DNA of 10,687 nt, taken from positions 1 to 10,687 of the forward strand of contig JALWJU010000513.1 of NCBI GenBank assembly GCA_026997055.1, read 5' to 3'. Shown here piece by piece: positions 1 through 5,209 of this stretch. The notes under the pieces were generated by a model, which was not told where the DNA came from, searched no databases, and saw nothing but the letters and a program-made list of their open reading frames with translations. Each line of letters begins with the position of its first letter. Within the stretch, counting starts at the first letter, position 1. Source of the DNA: Paracoccaceae bacterium. GTDB taxonomy: Bacteria; Pseudomonadota; Alphaproteobacteria; Rhodobacterales; Rhodobacteraceae. A program made the position numbers and the translations under genes.

Positions 1-26
1 CCCATGCGCGGTGGCTCTGGCATGGG
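1..26. repeat. small inverted repeat at window edge
   Basis: CCCATGC (1-7) is the exact reverse complement of GCATGGG (20-26), giving a 7-bp stem with a 12-nt loop. It lies beyond the end of the alcohol dehydrogenase gene and may be part of a terminator or of the neighbouring gene outside the window. The window edge prevents any firmer call. Confidence 0.25.
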
Positions 27-49
27 CAAATCGGGCAAAATTTGGGTGC

Positions 50-69
50 CCGGCCTGCGGGCAGGCTGG
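50..69 (-). terminator. candidate terminator after the alcohol dehydrogenase gene
   Basis: Positions 50-57 pair with 62-69 (one G-T pair) around a CGGG tetraloop, giving an 8-bp GC-rich stem starting 27 nt past the dehydrogenase stop codon on the minus strand. Read on that strand, the hairpin is followed after about 6 nt by the short run AAATTTTG rather than an immediate T tract. It is therefore a weak intrinsic terminator at best, but correctly placed. Confidence 0.35.
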
Positions 70-95
70 CAGGGCATGCCCCGGGCGGCCTGGCC

Positions 96-1193
96 TCAGC
101 CCTCCCGGTCCGCGTCAAACACGATCACGTTGCGCCGGGCCTGGCCCGCGCGGGTATCGGCAATCGCCTCGTTGATCTCCTCGAGCCGCCAGCGCCCGCT
201 TACCAGCTCGTCGAGCTTCAGCCGCCCCTGCCGGTAGAGCTCGACCATCCACGGGATATCGCGTGAGATCACCGCGTCCCCCATCAGCGTGCCCTGAAGC
301 CCCTGGCCCAGCGCCGAGAGGATCACCGGCTCATAGCTCGCGCGCTGGCCGGAATGGGGCATGCCCACCATGATCACCTGCCCGCCACGCGCCAGGTAGC
401 GCGGCGCGCTGTCGTAAGCGGCGCTGGCGCCGACGGTGACGAATACCGCATCGGCCCCGTGGCCGCTGGTGATCCGGCGCACCGCCTTCCACGGGGCCGG
501 CTCGCTGGCCAGAAGGGTGTGGGTCGCGCCGAACTCCCTTGCCGCCGCCAGCTTGTCCTCGGTCATGTCGATGGCGATGATGCGCGCCGCACCGGCGATG
601 CGCGCGCCCTGGATGGCGTTGAGCCCCACCCCTCCGGCGCCGATCACCAGCGCGTTCTGGCCGGGGCGCAGGCGGGCGGTATTGACCACCGCGCCGATCC
701 CGGTAGTGACCCCGCAGGCGAGCAGGCAGGCGGCCTCCATCGGCAGGTCTTCGGGGATGCGCACCACCTGCGAATGGTGCACCACCGCGCGTTCGGCGAA
801 GGCGCCGCAATTGAGCCCCTGTTGCAGCGGCTCGCCACCGGGCAGCGACAGCGGGGCCAGAGGCGCGGGCTCGGTGCAATAGACCGGCGCGCCGGTACTG
901 CAGGGCTGGCAGGTGCCGCAGGAGCGGATCATGGTGACCACCACCGGATCGCCCGGGCTCAGGCCGCGCACGCCTTCGCCCAGCGCGCTGATGCGCCCGG
1001 CGGCCTCGTGGCCGAATACCGCCGGCAGCGGGCCGCCCCAGGCGCCCTCGGCATAGGAGACATCGCTCATGCAGATCGCCACCGCGTCGATGCTCACCTC
1101 CACCTCGCCGGGGCCGGGGGCGGCAAGCTCGACCTCTTCGATCGCGAGCGGTTCGTTGAAGGCGTGGCAGATGGCGGCCTTGATCCGGGGCAT
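96..1193 (-). CDS. zinc-dependent medium-chain alcohol dehydrogenase
   Basis: A cytoplasmic zinc-containing dehydrogenase of the medium-chain (MDR/ADH) family, expected to oxidise an alcohol or reduce an aldehyde or ketone with NAD(H). The 365-aa length fits the family. An N-terminal GroES-like domain carries the catalytic zinc ligands C41, H62 (GHE 61-63) and C160 (LACGVTTG). The structural zinc lobe is intact, with C92, C95, C98 and C106. The Rossmann fold follows with GAGGVG at 185-190, and D209 at the end of the second strand favours NAD over NADP. I chose ATG 1193 rather than the longer frame starting at 1244 because AAAGGAGAGGAG lies just upstream and residues MPRIKAAICH form a normal ADH N-terminus. 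It lies 59 nt downstream of the MFS transporter gene on the same strand, so co-transcription is plausible. The substrate cannot be told from the sequence; S-hydroxymethylglutathione or aryl-alcohol relatives are alternatives. Confidence 0.93.
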   Translation of the reverse strand: MPRIKAAICHAFNEPLAIEEVELAAPGPGEVEVSIDAVAICMSDVSYAEGAWGGPLPAVFGHEAAGRISALGEGVRGLSPGDPVVVTMIRSCGTCQPCSTGAPVYCTEPAPLAPLSLPGGEPLQQGLNCGAFAERAVVHHSQVVRIPEDLPMEAACLLACGVTTGIGAVVNTARLRPGQNALVIGAGGVGLNAIQGARIAGAARIIAIDMTEDKLAAAREFGATHTLLASEPAPWKAVRRITSGHGADAVFVTVGASAAYDSAPRYLARGGQVIMVGMPHSGQRASYEPVILSALGQGLQGTLMGDAVISRDIPWMVELYRQGRLKLDELVSGRWRLEEINEAIADTRAGQARRNVIVFDADREG

Positions 1194-1252
1194 GGGTTCT
1201 CCTCTCCTTTGTCCCAGAGTGGCGCGTGGCCGCGCGCCGGGCAAGCGGGACG

Positions 1253-2458
1253 CTACGTTTCGCCCCGTGTGGCGGCGAGAAAGAAGGGCAGCGAGGCGAG
1301 GCTCAGCAGGAAGGAGATGAGAAACGGCGCGCCGGGCAGGTAGATCGGTGCCTGCGGGCCGCTGAAGAAGGCAAACACGCTGGTCAGTCCCAGAGGGGCG
1401 AGGATGGTGGCGATGGCATTGAGGCTGGCCATGACCCCCTGCAACTCGCCCTGGGCGTCATCGGGCGCGCGGCGCGAAAGGATCCCCTGCAGCGCCGGGT
1501 CCTCGATACCGCCCAGGGCGCTGATGGGCGTGACCGCCAGCACCAGCCAGCCGATGCCCACCAGCCCGAGAAACAGGAAGCTGAACAGGCGCAGAGAGAG
1601 GCCCAGAAGCACCGTCCCCCGCTCTCCCATCCGGCGCAGGATCGGGCGCACCAGCAGCCCCTGGGTGAGCGCCATGGAGATGCCGTATATGCCCAGCGAC
1701 AGGCCGATCATGCCCGGCCCCCAGCCGAAGCGCTCGGCGCCGAAATAGGGCCAGATTGCCGGATAGACCACCGAAGAGAGAAAGGCGAGGAAGGCGAAGA
1801 TCAGCAAAGGTCCCGCCCCGGGCAGCGAAGAGATCGCCCTGAGTGCCCCCAGCGGATTGGCCCGGCGCCAGCGGAAGGGGCGGCGGGTGGCGTCGGTCAC
1901 GCTTTCGGGCAGGACGAAATAGCCGAAAGCGAGATTGAGCCCCGCCAGCGCCGCCGCGGCGAAGAACGGCGCGCGGATGCCCAGCTCGCCCAGCAGGCCG
2001 CCCGCCAGCGGCCCCAGCACGAAGCCGATGCCGAAGGCGGCGCCGAACAGGCCGAAATTCGCGGCCTTGTCCTCGGCGGCGGATATGTCGGCGATATAGG
2101 CCATGGCGGTGGACTGGGTGGCGGCGGCGATCCCGGCAATCAGCCGCGCCGCCAGCAGCAGCCAGATGGAGCCGGTCAGCCCCATCGCCAGATAGACCGC
2201 GCCCATTGCCGCCAGCGACGAGAGCAGCACCGGGCGCCGCCCCCAGCGGTCGGAGACACTGCCAAGGGTGGGGCCGAACAGGAACTGCATGGCGGCGAAT
2301 GCGGTGGTGAGCACCCCGCCCCAGAGCGCGGCGCCGGCGAGACCGGTGCCGGTGAGTTCGCGGATCAGCTCGGGCAGGACCGGAATCATCAGGCCGATGC
2401 CGATCGCGTCGATCAGCAGGGTCAGGAAGATGAACAGCAGGGGGAGATTCCTGGACAT
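1253..2458 (-). CDS. TetA-like (TCR/Tet group) MFS drug:H+ antiporter-type transporter
   Basis: An inner-membrane major facilitator of 401 aa with about 12 hydrophobic segments in two halves, joined by a basic loop near residues 185-205 (TRRPFRWRR). D17 in TM1 sits in LIDAIGIG, as in tetracycline efflux pumps. Motif A is GSVSDRWGRRPV (66-77). YIADI...ED (121-130) and the antiporter motif C region GIGFVLGPLAGGLLG (143-157) are also clear. By eye alignment the residues matching TetA(B) D84, H257 and D285 are Y89, M262 and R290, so I do not call it a tetracycline resistance gene; another hydrophobic substrate is likelier. I chose ATG 2458 because it gives a standard MFS N-terminus and has GAGG five bases upstream. 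The open frame continues upstream to 2950, but that stretch overlaps the next gene and looks non-coding. The dehydrogenase gene follows 59 nt downstream. Confidence 0.9.
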   Translation of the reverse strand: MSRNLPLLFIFLTLLIDAIGIGLMIPVLPELIRELTGTGLAGAALWGGVLTTAFAAMQFLFGPTLGSVSDRWGRRPVLLSSLAAMGAVYLAMGLTGSIWLLLAARLIAGIAAATQSTAMAYIADISAAEDKAANFGLFGAAFGIGFVLGPLAGGLLGELGIRAPFFAAAALAGLNLAFGYFVLPESVTDATRRPFRWRRANPLGALRAISSLPGAGPLLIFAFLAFLSSVVYPAIWPYFGAERFGWGPGMIGLSLGIYGISMALTQGLLVRPILRRMGERGTVLLGLSLRLFSFLFLGLVGIGWLVLAVTPISALGGIEDPALQGILSRRAPDDAQGELQGVMASLNAIATILAPLGLTSVFAFFSGPQAPIYLPGAPFLISFLLSLASLPFFLAATRGET

Positions 2459-2478
2459 GCACGCCTCGATTCCGGCGG

Positions 2479-2507
2479 AATATGACGCCGCCCGGGATAT
2501 GCGGCAA
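2479..2507 (-). promoter_or_regulatory. candidate sigma70-type promoter for the MFS-adh pair
   Basis: On the minus strand TTGCCG (2507-2502) is followed after exactly 17 nt by CATATT (2484-2479). Each box matches 4 of 6 consensus bases. Transcription would start near 2472, leaving a leader of about 14 nt that still includes the GAGG ribosome-binding site. This would give the transporter its own promoter, separate from pyrB. Confidence 0.4.
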
Positions 2508-2600
2508 GGGATTTCGCCCCTGCTCTCGCCAAGACGCTCCGGGAGAGACCGGGGAGCCGCGAAAATCGCCGGCCGGCCGCCGGGGCCGCATTTTCCGTGA

Positions 2601-2620
2601 CCCGCCACAGCGCGGGCGGG
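2601..2620 (-). terminator. weak hairpin between the PH-domain gene and the MFS gene
   Basis: CCCGCC (2601-2606) pairs with GGCGGG (2615-2620) around an 8-nt loop, 45 nt past the PH-domain gene stop. On the minus strand the downstream sequence is not T-rich, so termination here is uncertain. The rest of the 206-nt spacer (2459-2664) is GC-rich and holds no gene that I can support. Confidence 0.22.
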
Positions 2621-2664
2621 GCTTTCGGAGCCGTTCCCGTGGGTCCGACCGCCCGGCTGGCCGG

Positions 2665-3099
2665 CTATATGTCTTCGGGGGCCGGGATCCCGCTTGCAGC
2701 CATGATCTTCCGGGCCGTCCCTCGGGCATCCGGCAGGTATTTCAGCAGGTACTTGTCGCCGCGGCGGGTCACTACCTGGGCTGCGGAAAAGAGCGCGTTT
2801 ACCGTCTTTATCTCTGCGAGGGGGATGTCCCGTTCGCCGGGGCCGATCAGCCTCCGGTCGGTCAGGGTCCACACCATGGCCAGCTGTTCGCTCGCCGCAT
2901 AGAAGCCGCGTATGGCAATGGCGATGAAGGAGCCCGCCACCCCGGTCCATGGATAGGGGTTGTCAATGGCCATCAGCACCGCTGACATGAGCACCGCGCC
3001 GAGCAGAGCCAGGATCACATGCTCGCGGATATAGGTGCCGCGATCGGCCCGAAAGCGCGCCAGCACCCTTTCGCCCTCTTGCAGGCTGACCTCAGACAT
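2665..3099 (-). CDS. small membrane protein with bacterial PH-like domain
   Basis: A 144-aa protein of unknown role. After a hydrophilic N-terminus (SLQEGERVLARFRADR) come two predicted membrane segments, about residues 27-45 and 51-69. A cytosolic C-terminal domain follows with the pattern WTLTDRRLI...DIPLAEIKTV (77-100), then a YLLKYL strand. The sequence T-DRRL followed by an I-P-L-x-x-I strand is typical of bacterial PH-like (bPH2/YdbT-type) domains, which in general sit on the inner face of the membrane; no ligand is established here. Its ATG lies inside the last codons of pyrB (8-nt overlap, ATGTCTGA), so translation is probably coupled. GAAGGG stands just upstream as a ribosome-binding site. 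It occupies the place after pyrB where pyrC is often found in related genomes. The fold assignment is from motif recognition only. Confidence 0.8.
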   Translation of the reverse strand: MSEVSLQEGERVLARFRADRGTYIREHVILALLGAVLMSAVLMAIDNPYPWTGVAGSFIAIAIRGFYAASEQLAMVWTLTDRRLIGPGERDIPLAEIKTVNALFSAAQVVTRRGDKYLLKYLPDARGTARKIMAASGIPAPEDI

Positions 3100-4048
3100 A
3101 CATCCCTTCCCGTCCTGTATTCGCTCTCGGATTGCGTGCCAGCAGGTCCATCGCCGCCATGCGCACGGCCACGCCCATCTCCACCTGCTCCTGGATCACC
3201 GAGCGGTTGATGTCGTCGGCAATGGTCCCGTCGATCTCCACGCCCCGGTTCATCGGCCCCGGATGCATGACGATCGCATCTTCGCGCGCATGGGCGAGTT
3301 TTTCGGCATCGAGCCCCCAGCGGTGGTAATATTCGCGCTCCGAGGGGATGAAGCCGCCATCCATCCGTTCCTTCTGCAGGCGCAGCATCATCACCACGTC
3401 GGCGCCTTCGAGCCCCGCGCGCATGTCATGGGTGACCTCGACCCCGAGCGCGCCCACCTCGGCGGGCATCAGGGTGGGCGGGCCGACCAGGCGTACGCGG
3501 TTCTCCATCTTGCCCAGGAGCAGGATATTGGAGCGCGCCACCCGGCTGTGGGCGATGTCGCCGCAAATGGCGATGGTCAGCCGGTGCAGCCGGCCCTTCT
3601 CGCGCCGGATCGTCAGCGCATCCAGAAGCGCCTGGGTCGGGTGCTCGTGGCGCCCGTCGCCGGCATTGAGCACGGCGCAGTTTACCTTCTCGGCCAGCAG
3701 GTTCACCGCGCCGCTATGGGGGTGACGCACCACCAGCAGGTCCGGGTGCATGGCATTGAGCGTGAGCGCGGTGTCGATCAGCGTCTCGCCCTTCCTGATC
3801 GAGCTTGCCTGCATGGCCATGTTCATCACATCCGCCCCGAGCCGCTTGCCGGCGATCTCGAAGCTCGCCTGGGTGCGGGTCGAATTCTCGAAGAACATGT
3901 TGACCTGCGTAAGCCCCTTGAGCCGGTCCGAGCGCTTGTCGGGCGCGCGGTTGAGCGCCACATAGCGCTCGGCAAGATCGAGAACGGTGGTGATCTCGGC
4001 GGGGCTCAGAGGCTCGATGCCCAGAAGGTGACGGTGACGAAACGACAT
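3092..4048 (-). CDS. pyrB: aspartate carbamoyltransferase catalytic subunit
   Basis: Catalyses condensation of carbamoyl phosphate with L-aspartate to N-carbamoyl-L-aspartate, the committed step of de novo pyrimidine synthesis, in the cytoplasm as a trimer. The protein is 318 aa, normal for the family. The carbamoyl-phosphate loop is F-E-N-STRT (STRT 56-59). The loop donated by the neighbouring subunit is SSIRKGET (82-89). HPTQALLD lies at 136-143, an R-x-Q-K-E-R segment at 223-228, and HPGPMNRGVEI at 262-272. I chose ATG 4048 because it begins a normal N-terminus (MSFRHRHLLGIEPLSP), has a G-rich GGGGGG site 4 nt upstream, and sits about 18 nt behind a good promoter. An alternative ATG at 4141 would overlap the divergent glycosylase start codon and add 31 unlikely residues. 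No pyrI (regulatory) or pyrC gene is adjacent; the PH-domain gene overlaps its end. Confidence 0.97.
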   Translation of the reverse strand: MSFRHRHLLGIEPLSPAEITTVLDLAERYVALNRAPDKRSDRLKGLTQVNMFFENSTRTQASFEIAGKRLGADVMNMAMQASSIRKGETLIDTALTLNAMHPDLLVVRHPHSGAVNLLAEKVNCAVLNAGDGRHEHPTQALLDALTIRREKGRLHRLTIAICGDIAHSRVARSNILLLGKMENRVRLVGPPTLMPAEVGALGVEVTHDMRAGLEGADVVMMLRLQKERMDGGFIPSEREYYHRWGLDAEKLAHAREDAIVMHPGPMNRGVEIDGTIADDINRSVIQEQVEMGVAVRMAAMDLLARNPRANTGREGMYV

Positions 4049-4072
4049 GATCCCCCCGATACGGCTCGCCCG

Positions 4073-4101
4073 CTTATAGACGCGCGCCCCATTGCCGACA
4101 A
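4073..4101 (-). promoter_or_regulatory. pyrB promoter
   Basis: On the minus strand TTGTCG (4101-4096) is separated by exactly 17 nt from TATAAG (4078-4073), a 5-of-6 match to the -10 consensus. A start near 4066 gives an 18-nt leader containing only the G-rich ribosome-binding site. No long leader is therefore available for an attenuator of the kind that controls pyrBI in enterics. The -35 box overlaps the 12-bp palindrome at 4098-4109. Confidence 0.6.
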
Positions 4102-4120
4102 GCGCTTGTGAGGCGCGCCT
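4098..4120. repeat. two adjacent palindromes in the divergent pyrB/glycosylase promoter region
   Basis: ACAAGCGCTTGT (4098-4109) is a perfect 12-bp palindrome, and AGGCGCGCCT (4111-4120) is a perfect 10-bp palindrome one base further on. The first covers four bases of the pyrB -35 box. Both lie between the two divergent start codons, which is where a shared operator would be. No regulator is identified. Confidence 0.5.
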
Positions 4121-4139
4121 GTGCATCGTAGCCTTGGCC

Positions 4140-4979
4140 ATGGATTCGCCTCAGGCATATCACGAATACCATGCGGCGCTGGCCGCCCTGCGCTGGCAGC
4201 TGGAAATGGGCGCGAGCGAAGCGATCGGCGATGTGCCCGTCAGCCGCTTCGACCTGCCCGAGAAGTCCCCCGCCAGCCGTCCGCGTCGCCGCGCCGCGCC
4301 CCCGCCTGCTGTGTCACCGACAGCCGCGCCCGCAGCCGCCACGCCTGACCCGGTGACGCTCGCCCGCCAGGCCGCCGCTGCGGCCGCCGACCTGCCGGCG
4401 CTCGAGGCCGCCATCGCCGCCTTCGAGCATTGCGAGCTCAAGCGCGGCGCCCGCAACACGGTCTTTGCCGACGGCCACCCCTCGGCCCGCGTCATGGTGA
4501 TCGGCGAGGCCCCGGGGCGCGACGAAGACCGCCTCGGCCGTCCCTTCGTCGGCCGCGCCGGCCAGCTGCTCGACCGGATGCTGGCGGCCATCCACCTCGA
4601 CCGCACCGCCGAAGGCGCAAACGGCGTCTATATCACCAACGTGCTGCCCTGGCGCCCGCCGCAGAACCGCGAGCCGACACCCGAGGAAATGGCCATGCTC
4701 ACCCCCTTCCTCGAGCGCCATGTCGAGCTTGCCGCCCCTGACCTGCTGATCCTCATGGGCAATACCCCCTGCCAGGCCCTGCTCGGCCGGCGCGGCATCA
4801 CCCGGATGCGGGGCAAGTGGGATCAGGCGATGAACCTGCCGGTCATGCCGATGTTCCACCCCGCCTACCTGCTGCGCAATCCGGCTGCCAAGCGCGAGGC
4901 CTGGGCCGACCTGCTGGAAATACAGGACCGCCTGCGCCATCTCGCCCCTGACGGCCGCCCCGCTCCGCAAAGGGGCTGA
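4140..4979 (+). CDS. uracil-DNA glycosylase, family 4-like, without full Fe-S ligand set
   Basis: A base-excision repair enzyme expected to hydrolyse the N-glycosidic bond of uracil (from cytosine deamination or dUTP incorporation) in DNA. The protein is 279 aa. Residues 1-43 form a helical extension and 44-83 an Ala/Pro-rich, probably disordered linker. The catalytic domain spans about 95-270. Family-4 hallmarks are GEAPGRDED (122-130), GRPFVGRAGQLLDRML (133-148), YITNVLPWRPPQNR (164-177) and HPAYLLRNP (240-248). Classical family 4 enzymes bind a 4Fe-4S cluster through four cysteines; here only C98 remains, while the other positions are F95, W171 and L187, so a cluster is not expected. From memory, Fe-S-free relatives occur in alphaproteobacteria (BdiUng of Bradyrhizobium). 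I chose ATG 4140 since an earlier in-frame ATG at 4092 falls upstream of the -35 region of pyrB; neither has a clear ribosome-binding site. Divergent from pyrB. Confidence 0.88.
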   Translation: MDSPQAYHEYHAALAALRWQLEMGASEAIGDVPVSRFDLPEKSPASRPRRRAAPPPAVSPTAAPAAATPDPVTLARQAAAAAADLPALEAAIAAFEHCELKRGARNTVFADGHPSARVMVIGEAPGRDEDRLGRPFVGRAGQLLDRMLAAIHLDRTAEGANGVYITNVLPWRPPQNREPTPEEMAMLTPFLERHVELAAPDLLILMGNTPCQALLGRRGITRMRGKWDQAMNLPVMPMFHPAYLLRNPAAKREAWADLLEIQDRLRHLAPDGRPAPQRG

Positions 4980-5062
4980 ACGAAAAGGCGACCGGATATA
5001 CCCGGCACGCCTCCAGGCGCAGCGATCCGGGGCTGCTTCAGAAGCATCTTTGCGGCGGGGAG

Positions 5063-5120
5063 CGATTTTTCGCGGGAAAATCGGAGCGGATAGCGGGATC
5101 GGACGATCTCGCGGAGATCG
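5063..5120. repeat. two perfect small hairpins upstream of parE
   Basis: Hairpin one pairs CGATTTT (5063-5069) with AAAATCG (5077-5083). It can extend inward by a T-G and a C-G pair to a 9-bp stem with loop GCG. Hairpin two pairs CGATCTC (5104-5110) with GAGATCG (5114-5120), again with loop GCG. The centres are 39 bp apart, and both begin CGAT and end ATCG around a CGCG core. They lie in the 230-nt spacer between the glycosylase stop and the parE start. They could be terminator-like structures for the upstream gene, parE leader hairpins or protein-binding dyads. Neither is followed by a T tract. Confidence 0.5.
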
Positions 5121-5209
5121 CTGCAGCATCCCGCCGTTCGCATGTACTTCCCCCCCGCGCCCGGCTCTGCCATACTGCGCCAAACGACAACGAGCCAGAG
5201 CAGCCGCCC

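Noticed and set aside
354..1343. Long plus-strand open frame opposite the alcohol dehydrogenase gene
   Set aside because: It is antisense to a well-supported enzyme gene; the translation is His/Arg/Ala-rich, as expected from reading the opposite strand of GC-rich coding DNA, and matches no family.
1226..2485. 419-codon plus-strand frame across the MFS gene
   Set aside because: The translation is a Gln/Glu/Arg-rich composition artefact complementary to hydrophobic transmembrane codons; no start signal.
2459..2950. 164-codon upstream extension of the MFS reading frame
   Set aside because: It overlaps the PH-domain gene and is Arg/Pro-rich with no signal or family resemblance; ATG 2458 has GAGG and gives the normal N-terminus.
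4049..4141. 31-residue N-terminal extension of pyrB from ATG 4141
   Set aside because: That start lies upstream of the pyrB promoter boxes and overlaps the divergent glycosylase start codon; PyrB proteins start near ATG 4048.
4957..4976. GCCCC...GGGGC stem at the end of the glycosylase gene as a terminator
   Set aside because: It is only 5 bp with a 10-nt loop, lies within the coding sequence and has no T tract after it.
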